64,000 nucleotides of DNA from Sphingomonas sp. (GTDB lineage Bacteria; Pseudomonadota; Alphaproteobacteria; Sphingomonadales; Sphingomonadaceae), in contig NZ_JANINP010000002.1 of assembly GCF_024508665.1 (NCBI RefSeq), positions 100,598 to 164,597 of the forward strand. Reading direction: 5' to 3'. The position numbers and the translations under genes are program-made. The notes under the pieces were generated by a model. The model ran no database searches, was not told where the DNA came from, and was given only the letters and a program-made list of their open reading frames with translations. This document shows, one piece after another, positions 56,401 through 64,000 of this stretch (the first letter of the stretch is position 1; the number at the start of each line of letters is the position of its first letter).

Positions 56401-57494
56401 AGACGATCAAGGGCCCCGGCATCTTCCTTGCCCAGTTCCTGTCCGACCAGGCGCCGTTCGACACGCTGGATCACCTGGCGGAATGGGCTGCCGGGCTGGG
56501 ATATGTGGCGGTCCAGATCCCTTGCACCCCGCAATTGATCGACCTGGCCACGGCGGCCGAGAGCCAGGCCTATTGCGACGATCTCCGCGCCACGCTCGAC
56601 AAGCACAATATCATGGTGAGCGAGCTTTCCACCCATCTTCAGGGCCAGCTCGTCGCGGTCCATCCCGCGTATGATAGCTTGTTCGACGGATTCGCCGCTG
56701 AGCACGTCCGCGGCAAGCCGGCCGAGCGTCAAGCCTGGGCGGTCGACCAGGTGAAGCTCGCGGCGCGCGCCAGCCAGCGGCTGGGGCTCGACGCGCACGC
56801 GACCTTCTCGGGAGCGCTGGCCTGGCCCTATTTCTATCCGTGGCCGCAACGCCCGGCCGGGCTGATCGACGAGGCTTTTGCCGAGCTCGGCAAGCGCTGG
56901 CGGCCGATCCTCGACACGTTCGAGGATTGCGGCGTGGATTGCGCCTTCGAGCTCCATCCGGGCGAGGATCTGCACGACGGCGTCACCTTCGAGCGATTCC
57001 TCGACGCGGTCGGCCAGCATCCGCGCGCCCGGATTCTCTACGATCCCAGCCATTTCGTGCTGCAGCAACTCGATTATCTCGACTTTCTCGACATCTATCA
57101 CGAACGGATCAGTTGCTTCCACGTCAAGGATGCCGAGTTCCGGCCGACCGGGCGATCGGGCGTCTATGGCGGCTATCAGAATTGGGTGGACCGCCCCGGT
57201 CGGTTCCGCTCGCTCGGCGATGGCCAGATCGATTTCTGCGCGATCTTCTCGAAAATGGCGGCCTATGACTATCCGGGCTGGGCCGTGCTCGAATGGGAAT
57301 GCGCGCTCAAGCATCCCGAGGACGGCGCGCGCGAAGGGGCGCCGTTCATCAAGAACCATATCATTCGCGTCACCCCCCATGCCTTCGATGATTTCGCGTC
57401 GAGCGGCACCGACCGCAGCGCCAATCGCGCGCTGATGGGCCTCGATCCGCAGGCCGCGACTGTCACCGCGAATCCATCCCCAGGAGAGCATTGA
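56397..57494 (+). CDS. Cytoplasmic sugar isomerase/epimerase, TIM barrel
   Basis: 365 residues, no signal peptide. Start ATG 56397 overlaps the Gfo/Idh stop. Xylose-isomerase-like barrel: the metal ligands can be traced as Glu in CAFELHPGEDLHDG (near 183), Asp in ILYDPSHFVLQQLDY (near 218), His in SCFHVKDAEFRPTG (near 242) and Glu in AVLEWECALKHPED (near 297). Close to the sugar phosphate isomerase/epimerase group that in some clusters includes C-glycoside-cleaving alpha subunits. No small beta subunit is nearby. Likely acts on a keto-sugar. Confidence 0.85.
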   Translation: MKTIKGPGIFLAQFLSDQAPFDTLDHLAEWAAGLGYVAVQIPCTPQLIDLATAAESQAYCDDLRATLDKHNIMVSELSTHLQGQLVAVHPAYDSLFDGFAAEHVRGKPAERQAWAVDQVKLAARASQRLGLDAHATFSGALAWPYFYPWPQRPAGLIDEAFAELGKRWRPILDTFEDCGVDCAFELHPGEDLHDGVTFERFLDAVGQHPRARILYDPSHFVLQQLDYLDFLDIYHERISCFHVKDAEFRPTGRSGVYGGYQNWVDRPGRFRSLGDGQIDFCAIFSKMAAYDYPGWAVLEWECALKHPEDGAREGAPFIKNHIIRVTPHAFDDFASSGTDRSANRALMGLDPQAATVTANPSPGEH

Positions 57495-57883
57495 TGAAGC
57501 CGATCTACAGTCTGGCCGCCGCCCCTGCCCTGATGGCGGCCGTCGCGGTCTTTGCCGTGCCCTCCGGCGCGCAAAGTACGCCGGCCGGCGGCGCCCAGGC
57601 CTTCGCCATGTGCGCCGCATGCCATACGGTCGCGAAGGGGGGCCGCAACGGGATCGGCCCCAATCTCTCCGGCCTGATCGGCCGGCGCGCCGGATCGGTT
57701 CCCGGCTTCAGCTATTCGCCCGGGATGAAGAGCTCGGGCCTGACCTGGGATGCCAAGACGCTCGACCAATTCCTGGCGGCGCCGGCCAAGAAGGTTCCGG
57801 GCACGAAGATGCCGATCAGCGTCTCCGATCCGGCCAAGCGCGCGGCGGTGATCGCCTATCTGACGACAGCGACGGCCAAATAA
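57494..57883 (+). CDS. Class I c-type cytochrome, secreted
   Basis: 129 residues. Signal peptide to about SGAQS, then one heme-binding CAACH (near 38-42) and an axial Met candidate in GTKMPISVSDPAKRAAVIAY near the C-terminus. Resembles cytochrome c550/c556-size electron carriers. ATG 57494 shares its A with the stop of the isomerase. In this cluster it is the natural electron acceptor of the GMC/subunit-3 dehydrogenase. CAGGAGAG lies upstream. Confidence 0.9.
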   Translation: MKPIYSLAAAPALMAAVAVFAVPSGAQSTPAGGAQAFAMCAACHTVAKGGRNGIGPNLSGLIGRRAGSVPGFSYSPGMKSSGLTWDAKTLDQFLAAPAKKVPGTKMPISVSDPAKRAAVIAYLTTATAK

Positions 57884-57896
57884 GCGGGAGGTGAAG

Positions 57897-58820
57897 ATGC
57901 CGCGACAACCGACACCATCCCGCCGTTCGGTCTTGGCCGGCACGCTGGCCGGGATCGGCGCGGCGAGCTATGCGCGTGCGGCCGGGGCGTCGCGAAACGC
58001 CGCGCGCTTCTCTCTCAAGTTCGCGCCGCACGAAGGCAGTTTCGCCAGCCGGGGCGGCCTGATCGAGCAGATCGCCTATGCCGCCGATCAAGGCTTCACC
58101 GCCTGGGAAGACAATGAGGCCGCCGCTCGGCCGGTCGCCCAGCAGGAAGCCATGGGCAAGGCGCTGCGCCAGCGCGGCATGACGATGGGCGTGCTGGTCG
58201 CTAGCATGCCGAAATGGAGTCAGTATCGGCCGCTGTTGGGCTCGGGCGATCGCTCCGAGCAGGATGCCATGCTCGCCGATATCCGCCGCTCGGTCGACGT
58301 CGCCAAGCGGCTCGATGCCAAGTGGATGACCGTCGTCACCGGCTTCATGGACCCGAAAGTTCCGGTCGACATTCAGACCGCGCGGATCATCGAGGTGATG
58401 CGGCGCGCCGGCGATATCGCCGCGCAAAACGGGCTCATCCTGGTGATGGAGCCGCTCAACACGATCACCAATCACCCCAACATCTTCATGCGCACCATCC
58501 CCCAGGGTTATGCGATCGCCACGGCGGTCGCCAATCCGGCGGTCAAGGTGCTCGCCGATCTCTACCATGCCCAGATCCAGGCGGGGAATCTGATCCCGAC
58601 GCTCGAAACCTGCTGGAGCGAGGTCGCCTATATCCAGTTCGGCGACAATCCGGGCCGGCTCGAGCCGAGCACCGGCGAGATCAACCATCACAACATCGTC
58701 CGCTGGCTGAAGGGCCGCCGCTACGACGGCGTGATCGGCATGGAGCACGGCAACTCACTCGCCGGGCGCGCGGGCGAAGACCGGCTGATCGCCGCTTACA
58801 GGGAGATCGACGCGGCATGA
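57897..58820 (+). CDS. Tat-exported hydroxypyruvate isomerase-like TIM barrel
   Basis: 307 residues from ATG 57897 (GGGAGG 5 bases before). Twin-arginine signal PSRRSVLAGTLAGIGAASYA (about 8-27). The barrel has MEPLNTITNHPNIFM (metal-type Glu), LADLYHAQIQAGNLI, VAYIQFGDNPGRLEPSTGEI and VIGMEHGNSLAG. The Hyi family usually carries His at the position of Tyr in AYIQF, so the metal site may be altered. A periplasmic sugar isomerase is unusual because the classic enzymes are cytoplasmic. Probably acts on the oxidised glycoside. Confidence 0.88.
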   Translation: MPRQPTPSRRSVLAGTLAGIGAASYARAAGASRNAARFSLKFAPHEGSFASRGGLIEQIAYAADQGFTAWEDNEAAARPVAQQEAMGKALRQRGMTMGVLVASMPKWSQYRPLLGSGDRSEQDAMLADIRRSVDVAKRLDAKWMTVVTGFMDPKVPVDIQTARIIEVMRRAGDIAAQNGLILVMEPLNTITNHPNIFMRTIPQGYAIATAVANPAVKVLADLYHAQIQAGNLIPTLETCWSEVAYIQFGDNPGRLEPSTGEINHHNIVRWLKGRRYDGVIGMEHGNSLAGRAGEDRLIAAYREIDAA

Positions 58821-58864
58821 AGAGCGACACCCCGACCTCGTATCGGCCCGGAGGCCCGCAATGA
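58817..58864 (+). CDS. 15-codon bridging ORF
   Basis: ATG 58817 overlaps the stop of the upstream barrel gene (ATGA) and its own TGA (58862-58864) overlaps the next start (ATGA at 58861). It encodes MKSDTPTSYRPGGPQ. The ribosome-binding site of the next gene, GGAGG, lies inside it. It may keep ribosomes moving across the gap; product stability is unknown. Confidence 0.45.
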   Translation: MKSDTPTSYRPGGPQ

Positions 58865-59430
58865 TCGATCGTAGAACCGCCCTTGCCGGCATGGCGACCT
58901 TATTCGGCGCCCCCTTGTTCGCGCCGATCGCGCGCGCGGCCGGGCTCGTCGGCAAGGATTCGCGTCCCGTCATCAGCGAAGGGCCGCCAACCGTGCAGGT
59001 CTTTAGCGGTCCGCAACGCGCGCTGATGACTCAGCTGAGCGAGCGCGTCATTCCGACGACCGACACGCCGGGCGCGATCAAGGCGGGCGTACCCGACTAT
59101 ATCGAAAAGCTGTTGGCCGATTGGGCCCTTCCGCAGGAGAGGGCTCCCATCCTCGCCGGCCTCGACGCGATCGAGGCGAAGTGTCTCCAGGATAATAAGA
59201 TCCCGACCGCCCAGGCGACACCCGAGCAACTCGACGCGTTGCTGACAGCCGCGATGAACGCGCAATTTCCCGACGGCGGTCCCTTCTTCGTCGCGTTCCG
59301 GCAGCTCGTGATCACCGGCTATTACACGTCCGAGATCGGGATGACGCAGGAGCAGGAGTATCTGCCCGTCCCCGGCGAATATCACGGCGACTACCTCTAT
59401 TCCAACATCAACAAGGTCTACACGGCATGA
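58861..59430 (+). CDS. Gluconate 2-dehydrogenase subunit 3-family protein, Tat-exported
   Basis: 189 residues. Twin-arginine start MIDRRTALAGMATLFGAPLF, cleaved near ARAAG. The mature part has LSERVIPTTDTPGAIKAGVP and FVAFRQLVITGYYTSEIGMT, then EQEYLPVPGEYHG. This is the small subunit that accompanies GMC flavoproteins (gluconate-, fructose- and glucoside-3-dehydrogenases); its Tat signal exports the folded large subunit as a hitchhiker. Start and stop overlap both neighbours. Confidence 0.93.
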   Translation: MIDRRTALAGMATLFGAPLFAPIARAAGLVGKDSRPVISEGPPTVQVFSGPQRALMTQLSERVIPTTDTPGAIKAGVPDYIEKLLADWALPQERAPILAGLDAIEAKCLQDNKIPTAQATPEQLDALLTAAMNAQFPDGGPFFVAFRQLVITGYYTSEIGMTQEQEYLPVPGEYHGDYLYSNINKVYTA

Positions 59431-60263
59431 CGATCGATCGACGTACATTCGTCGCGAGCATGGGGGCGATGATGGCTGCAGGCAGCGTCGCAGGTCTCGC
59501 GCGCGCCGCACAGGTCCGCAAGGCCGGGTTGCAGCTCTACACGGTGCGCGAGATCTTCCAGAACGATCCGGTCGGAACGCTCGAGAAGGTCGCCCGCATC
59601 GGCTATCGCGAGGTCGAGTTCGGCGGCGGCAATTACGACAAGATGGACCCCGCGCTGCTGCGGCGGACGATGGACCGGCTGCAGCTGTCCGCGCCCTCGC
59701 TTCACATATCCTATGACGTGTTGCTGACCAGATTCCCGGACGCGGTGAAGATGGCGAAGACGCTGGGCGCCGACACGATCGTCATGCCCTGGCTGCCCCC
59801 CGAGCTTCGCACCGATGCCGGGTTCGGCGGCGTGGTGGAGAATATGAACCGGTTCGCCAAACAGGCGCGCGAGGCGGGTCTCGGCCTTGCCTATCACAAT
59901 CACGATTTCGAATTCACCACCCGCTTCGGCGGCACGTCCCTTTACGATCGGCTGGTCGCGGGCACCGACCCGTCGCTGGTGAAGCTCGAACTCGATCTCT
60001 ATTGGGCCGTCCACGCAGGCGAAGACGCCGACAAGCTCATCACACGGCTCGGCAGCCGCCTTTACGCATTCCATGTGAAGGACATGCGGGCGGACAAGGC
60101 GATGACCGCCGTCGGCACCGGCACGATCGATTTCGCCGGGCTGTTCAAGCTGCCCGGCGCATCGGGCGTCCGCCATTTCTATGTCGAGAATGACGAAGCA
60201 CCGGCCCCCTATCTGCCGGACATCACCACCAGCTTCAGGAATCTGCGCGCGCTGCGCTTCTGA
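59427..60263 (+). CDS. Second Tat-exported sugar isomerase/epimerase TIM barrel
   Basis: 278 residues. Tat signal IDRRTFVASMGAMMAAGSVA with cleavage near LARAAQ. The barrel starts KAGLQLYTVREIFQNDPVGT; metal ligands traced as Glu in VEFGG (near 69), His-rich YHNHDFEFTT (near 155), Asp in LELDLYWAVHAGED (near 190) and the segment HVKDMRADKAMT (near 217), GTGTIDFAGLF, YVENDEAP. Coupled by ATGA to the upstream small subunit and 24 bases before the GMC gene. Probably an epimerase or lyase for the oxidised sugar; exact reaction unknown. Confidence 0.9.
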   Translation: MTIDRRTFVASMGAMMAAGSVAGLARAAQVRKAGLQLYTVREIFQNDPVGTLEKVARIGYREVEFGGGNYDKMDPALLRRTMDRLQLSAPSLHISYDVLLTRFPDAVKMAKTLGADTIVMPWLPPELRTDAGFGGVVENMNRFAKQAREAGLGLAYHNHDFEFTTRFGGTSLYDRLVAGTDPSLVKLELDLYWAVHAGEDADKLITRLGSRLYAFHVKDMRADKAMTAVGTGTIDFAGLFKLPGASGVRHFYVENDEAPAPYLPDITTSFRNLRALRF

Positions 60264-60287
60264 TCCCCCTCTTCAAGGCATCTATCC

Positions 60288-61973
60288 ATGGCATCCACCA
60301 GCAAATACGACGCCATCGTCATCGGTTCGGGGATCAGCGGCGGCTTCGCCGCAAAAGAACTGACCGAGAAGGGCCTGCGCGTCCTGATGCTCGACCGCGG
60401 CTTCATGGTCGAGCATCAGTCGGGCTACCCCTATGACGGCAAGCCGGCCTTCGAGCTCCCGGCCCGAGGCGAGGTCCCCAAGGCAATCGTCGAGAGCGAC
60501 TATTTCATCGCCAAATACGGCTATCTGTCGACCAGCAACCTGCAATTCTACAATGACGACCGGCTAAACCCCTATGTCACCGACGAGGGCAGCAAATTCC
60601 GCTGGATCCGGCCGGCGGCGGTCGGCGGCAAGTCGCTGATCTGGGGCCGCTGGTGCTTCCGCTGGAGCCCGGCCGATTTCGAGGCCAACAAGCGTGAGGG
60701 GATCGGCGGGGACTGGCCGATCCGCTATGACGACGTCGCTCCCTGGTACTCCTATGTCGAGAAATATATCGGCGTTTCCGGCTCGCGCGAAAACCTGCCC
60801 TATCTGCCCGACAGCGAATTCCAGCCACCGATGCCGATGAACGTGGCCGAGAAGTGGGTGAAGGGCCGATTGGAAGGCGCGTTCCCCGGCCGGAAGCTGA
60901 TCCACGCCCGGCTCTCGAACATGACCGAGGACAAGCCCGAACAGAATCGCAGCAAATGCCAGTTCCGCGATCAATGCTCCAACGGCTGCTCGTTCGGCGC
61001 CTATTTCTCGACCCAGGCCGTCACGCTGCCGGCGGCGCGCGCGACCGGTCGTCTTACCGTCCGGCCCGATGCGGTCGTGTCGAACCTGGAATATGATCCC
61101 AAGCGCAAGCGCGTGACCGGCGTCCGCTTCGTCGATGCCAAAACCGGCCAGGCCGAAGTGGTGAAGGCTCCGCTCGTCTTCCTGTGCGCATCGGCCATGG
61201 CGTCGGTCCAGATCCTGATGAACAGCCGCGCGCCGGGAACGGACCGGAGCTATTTCGACACGAGCGGCACGCTCGGCCGATATGTCATGGACCATATTTT
61301 CCGCACGCACATCACGGGCGAAGTCCCGGGCATGACGGAATATATCGAATATGGCCGCCGCCCGGGAGCAATCTACATTCCCCGTTTCCGCAACGTCGGC
61401 ACCGATGACAGCGTGGGGTTCAAGCGCGGCTATGGCTATCAGGGCGGCGCGAGCCGAAGCCCGGCCAAGCCGGTCGGTTTCGGCGCCTCCATGAAGGAGG
61501 GCATGCGCCGCTACGATCCGTGGAAATTCTCGATCGGCGCGTTTGGCGAATGCCTGCCTTATGAGGACAATCGCGTCTCGCTGCACCCGACCAGGGTCGA
61601 CCGTTTCGGCATCCCGCAATTGCGGTTCGACGTGACGTTCCGCGACAACGAGTTGCGCATGATGGCGGATGCCCGCGCCCAGGGCGAGGCGATGTTGCGC
61701 CAGGCTGGCCTGATCAACGTGACCAGCGGCGAGTCCGAACATGTTCCCGGCGAGGCAATTCACGAAATGGGCGGTGCACGGATGGGCAACGATCCGCGCA
61801 CCTCGGTTCTCAACAAGTGGAACCAGGCGCACGACGCGGCCAATCTGTTCGTGACCGACGGTTCGCAGATGAACTCGATCTCCTGCGTCAATCCGTCGCT
61901 GACCTTCATGGCGCTGACCTGCCGCGCAGTCGACCATGCGGTAAAGCAGTTCCGCGCCGGCGCTCTGGCCTGA
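60288..61973 (+). CDS. GMC-family flavoprotein dehydrogenase (large subunit)
   Basis: 561 residues with no signal peptide. FAD-binding DAIVIGSGISGGFAAKELTE near 8-27, WIRPAAVGGKSLIWGRWCFR near 105-124, a Cys cluster CQFRDQCSNGCSFGAYF near 225-241 and the C-terminal active-site region HEMGGARMGNDPRT (near 488) and NPSLTFMALTCRAVDHA (near 535). The pairing with a subunit-3 gene and a cytochrome c is that of the periplasmic glucoside 3-dehydrogenases and related enzymes. Likely oxidises C3 of a glycoside. Confidence 0.94.
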   Translation: MASTSKYDAIVIGSGISGGFAAKELTEKGLRVLMLDRGFMVEHQSGYPYDGKPAFELPARGEVPKAIVESDYFIAKYGYLSTSNLQFYNDDRLNPYVTDEGSKFRWIRPAAVGGKSLIWGRWCFRWSPADFEANKREGIGGDWPIRYDDVAPWYSYVEKYIGVSGSRENLPYLPDSEFQPPMPMNVAEKWVKGRLEGAFPGRKLIHARLSNMTEDKPEQNRSKCQFRDQCSNGCSFGAYFSTQAVTLPAARATGRLTVRPDAVVSNLEYDPKRKRVTGVRFVDAKTGQAEVVKAPLVFLCASAMASVQILMNSRAPGTDRSYFDTSGTLGRYVMDHIFRTHITGEVPGMTEYIEYGRRPGAIYIPRFRNVGTDDSVGFKRGYGYQGGASRSPAKPVGFGASMKEGMRRYDPWKFSIGAFGECLPYEDNRVSLHPTRVDRFGIPQLRFDVTFRDNELRMMADARAQGEAMLRQAGLINVTSGESEHVPGEAIHEMGGARMGNDPRTSVLNKWNQAHDAANLFVTDGSQMNSISCVNPSLTFMALTCRAVDHAVKQFRAGALA

Positions 61974-62026
61974 ACAGGCAACACCGCGGCAGTCTGCTGA
62001 CCAGACCTATCGAAAGGATAAGCGCT

Positions 62027-62806
62027 ATGAAATCGATCCTGCCGGGCGCGAGCCTGCTGCTGGTCATGGCTCCGTTTGCCGCGTTGGCGCAGGACACCAA
62101 GCCGAAGCCCGAGGACACCGAGGTCTGGTCTCCGGCCGTGCCGGTGGTGACTCCCGGCAAGAGCGAAACGGCATCGCCGCCATCCGACGCGATCGTCCTG
62201 TTCGACGGCAAGTCGCTCGACCAATGGGTGAACGTGAAGGACGGCGCGCCGGCGGGCTGGATAGTGGCTGACGGTATCGCGACCGTGGTGAAGGACAAGG
62301 GCAACATTCAGACCCGCCGGTCGTTCGGCAGCTACCAGCTTCATCTCGAATATCGCATTCCGGCGAATGTCACCGGCACGGGGCAGGCCCGCGGCAATAG
62401 CGGCCTGTTCCTGGCCTCTACCGGCCCGGGGGATACCGGCTACGAGCTGCAGATCTTGGACAGCTACAAGAACGACACCTATGTCAACGGCCAGGCCGGC
62501 GCGATCTACAAGCAGTTTCCGCCGCTCGCCAATCCGGTGCGCAAGCCGGGAGAATGGCAAAGCGTGGATGTCGTGTGGGACAAGCCGACCTTCGACGCGA
62601 ACGGGACGTTGAAGACGCCGGCCCATGTCACCGCCTTCATCAACGGCGTGCTGGTCCAGAACCATGTCTCGCTGTTCGGCGAGACCCTCTATATCGGCAA
62701 GCCGAGCTACAAGGCCTATGATCGTGCGCCGATCAAGCTGCAGGCGCATGGAGATCCCAGCCCGCCGATCAGCTATCGCAACATCTGGGTTCGCGACCTG
62801 GGCTGA
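62027..62806 (+). CDS. Secreted DUF1080 (3-keto-glycoside hydrolase-like) protein
   Basis: 259 residues from ATG 62027 (AAGGA 8 bases before). Sec signal peptide (ASLLLVMAPFAALAQD). Concanavalin-like fold of the DUF1080 / 3-keto-disaccharide hydrolase family: IVLFDGKSLDQWVNVKDGAP, FGSYQLHLEYRIP, ARGNSGLFLASTG, GYELQILDSYKNDTYVNGQA, GAIYKQFPPLANPVRKPGEW. Family members hydrolyse the glycosidic bond of 3-keto-glycosides. As the last cluster gene it fits the step after oxidation. No other glycosidase is in the cluster. Confidence 0.92.
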   Translation: MKSILPGASLLLVMAPFAALAQDTKPKPEDTEVWSPAVPVVTPGKSETASPPSDAIVLFDGKSLDQWVNVKDGAPAGWIVADGIATVVKDKGNIQTRRSFGSYQLHLEYRIPANVTGTGQARGNSGLFLASTGPGDTGYELQILDSYKNDTYVNGQAGAIYKQFPPLANPVRKPGEWQSVDVVWDKPTFDANGTLKTPAHVTAFINGVLVQNHVSLFGETLYIGKPSYKAYDRAPIKLQAHGDPSPPISYRNIWVRDLG

Positions 62807-62850
62807 GCCGGCGGCTGATCAGATAGGAAGCGGAAACTCGTCGCATAGCG

Positions 62851-64000
62851 CTACAGCTTCGCCGAATTCAGCCTGAGCGCGTTGGTTACGACGGTGAAGC
62901 TCGACATCGCCATGGCCGCACCGGCGATCATCGGCGACAGGAGCAACCCGGCGATCGGATAGAGTAGCCCCGCCGCCACCGGGACTCCGACGCCGTTGAA
63001 CACGAACGAGAAGAACAGGTTCTGCCGGATATTTCGCATCGTCGCCTTGGCGAGGCGACGCGCCCGAACCATCGCCGCCAGATCGCCTTTGGTGAGCGTT
63101 ATTCCGGCACTTTCGATAGCAACGTCGGTCCCCGTGCCCATCGCCACGCCGACATCGGCGGCCGCCAGTGCGGGCGCATCGTTGATACCGTCGCCGGCCA
63201 TCGCCACTATCGCGCCCCTGGCCTTCAGCTCGCCGACGATCCTCGCTTTGTCTTCCGGCTTGAGCCCCGCATGAACTTCGTCGATCTCCCCGATCTCTCG
63301 CGCGACCGCATCCGCGGTGCTTTGCGCATCGCCGGTCAACATGACGATGCGCAACGCCTCGCTTCGCAGGGCTTCGATCGCCTCGCGAGCGGATGATTTG
63401 ATCGGATCGGCCACCGCCAGCAACCCTGCGGCCCGCCCGCCGATCGCGACGAACATGACTCCCGCTCCGGCAAGGCGATGTCGTTCGGCGCTGGCATCCA
63501 GAGCGGTCGGATCGATCCCGATCCTGCGCAATTGGTCCGCGTTACCAACCACCACCTCACGCCCCTGAACAATGCCGCTCACGCCAAGGCCGGTCTGAGA
63601 CGAGAAATCTCCGACAGCCAAAAGCTCTGCGCTTTCGGCGCGGGCTGCGGTCACGATCGCCTGAGCGAGCGGATGCTCGGATTTGGCTTCTACGGCAGCC
63701 GCGGCGGCAAGAACTTCAGCGCTGTAGAAGCCGTTGATCGTTTCCACCGCGGTGACTTTCGGGCGACCTTCGGTCAGCGTCCCGGTCTTGTCGATCACCA
63801 GCATGTCGACCTTGTCCAGCATCTGCAGCGCTTCAGCGTCCTTGATCAGCACGCCCGCACGAGCACCGCGCCCGGTGCCAACCATGATCGACATCGGGGT
63901 GGCAAGACCGAGTGCGCAGGGACAGGCGATGATCAACACGGCGATAGCATTGAGCAGCGCATGACCGAAACGAGGCTCGGGTCCCACGACGTTCCAGATC
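62851..64000 (-). CDS. Copper-type P1B ATPase (CopA-like), partial
   Basis: C-terminal part only; the gene continues past the window end. The copper-site CPC motif in [14 protein letters not shown], phosphorylation site [11 protein letters not shown] motif SEHPLAQAI, and the hinge [20 protein letters not shown] are all visible, then the last two membrane segments. The stop is 62851-62853. It exports Cu(I) from the cytoplasm. The metal specificity is inferred from the CPC motif. Gene is convergent with the DUF1080 gene. Confidence 0.92.
   Translation of the reverse strand, partial: IWNVVGPEPRFGHALLNAIAVLIIACPCALGLATPMSIMVGTGRGARAGVLIKDAEALQMLDKVDMLVIDKTGTLTEGRPKVTAVETINGFYSAEVLAAAAAVEAKSEHPLAQAIVTAARAESAELLAVGDFSSQTGLGVSGIVQGREVVVGNADQLRRIGIDPTALDASAERHRLAGAGVMFVAIGGRAAGLLAVADPIKSSAREAIEALRSEALRIVMLTGDAQSTADAVAREIGEIDEVHAGLKPEDKARIVGELKARGAIVAMAGDGINDAPALAAADVGVAMGTGTDVAIESAGITLTKGDLAAMVRARRLAKATMRNIRQNLFFSFVFNGVGVPVAAGLLYPIAGLLLSPMIAGAAMAMSSFTVVTNALRLNSAKL

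Noticed and set aside
56397..57494. Assignment of the cytoplasmic barrel as a C-glycoside deglycosidase alpha subunit
   Set aside because: No gene for the required small beta subunit is adjacent and the fold is shared by many isomerases, so the specific name is not supported.
1..64000. CRISPR array, prophage or insertion sequence with transposase
   Set aside because: No regularly spaced direct repeats, no integrase, terminase, capsid or transposase-like protein was seen on either strand.

Overview
This window is GC-rich bacterial DNA that looks like the chromosome of an alphaproteobacterium of the Sphingomonadaceae (Sphingomonas-like). The reasons are four large TonB-dependent receptors, of which three are near-tandem ~1,000-residue paralogues, a GapR/DUF2312 protein, DUF1244 and DUF2093 proteins, an RcnB-like protein, a type-B ribosomal protein L36, and several GC-rich hairpin repeats that fill intergenic gaps. 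I see no rRNA, tRNA, CRISPR array, phage genes, transposase or plasmid functions. The taxonomic call is an inference from gene content.

Layout. 1-10 kb: an ABC exporter pair, then the Holliday-junction genes ruvB, ruvA and ruvC with yebC. All four are on the minus strand but are split by an RcnB-like gene, a GFA-family gene and a LysR/NmrA divergent pair. A flavoprotein, gapR and a DUF1244 gene follow. 10-18.4 kb: pyruvate kinase, rpmJ, a lipoprotein coupled to an M14 carboxypeptidase, a dienelactone hydrolase, phosphoglycerate mutase, two small proteins and purEK. 18.4-30 kb: hydrolases (S15/CocE, M16, penicillin acylase), small unknowns and a TonB receptor. 30-42.5 kb: clpB and three ~1,000-residue TonB receptors on the minus strand. 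42.7-52.5 kb: housekeeping genes (M23 peptidase, DUF2093, xseA, purD, CBS-domain membrane protein, tadA, rpmB) and unknowns.

52.7-62.8 kb: the most distinctive region, a one-directional, tightly packed cluster. It holds a LacI-type regulator, a NupG-like MFS permease, a Gfo/Idh/MocA dehydrogenase, a cytoplasmic TIM-barrel isomerase, a cytochrome c, two Tat-exported TIM-barrel isomerases, a Tat-exported 'gluconate 2-dehydrogenase subunit 3'-type protein, a GMC flavo-oxidoreductase and a secreted DUF1080 (3-keto-glycoside hydrolase family) protein. I infer a periplasmic route in which a glycoside is oxidised (probably at C3) by GMC + subunit 3 + cytochrome c, cleaved by the DUF1080 protein and/or TIM barrels, imported by the permease and finished by the Gfo/Idh enzyme and cytoplasmic isomerase. 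The substrate is unknown. A perfect 16-bp palindrome with a central CG lies between the regulator and the permease and is a good candidate operator.

The window ends inside a copper-type P-type ATPase on the minus strand. Other notable structure: repeats that fill gaps between genes (7369-7501, 18414-18576, 27342-27534, 50787-50906), a 64-nt three-way-junction element nested in one of them (27456-27519), overlapping head-to-head start codons of xseA and purD, and a 15-codon ORF bridging two cluster genes (58817-58864).
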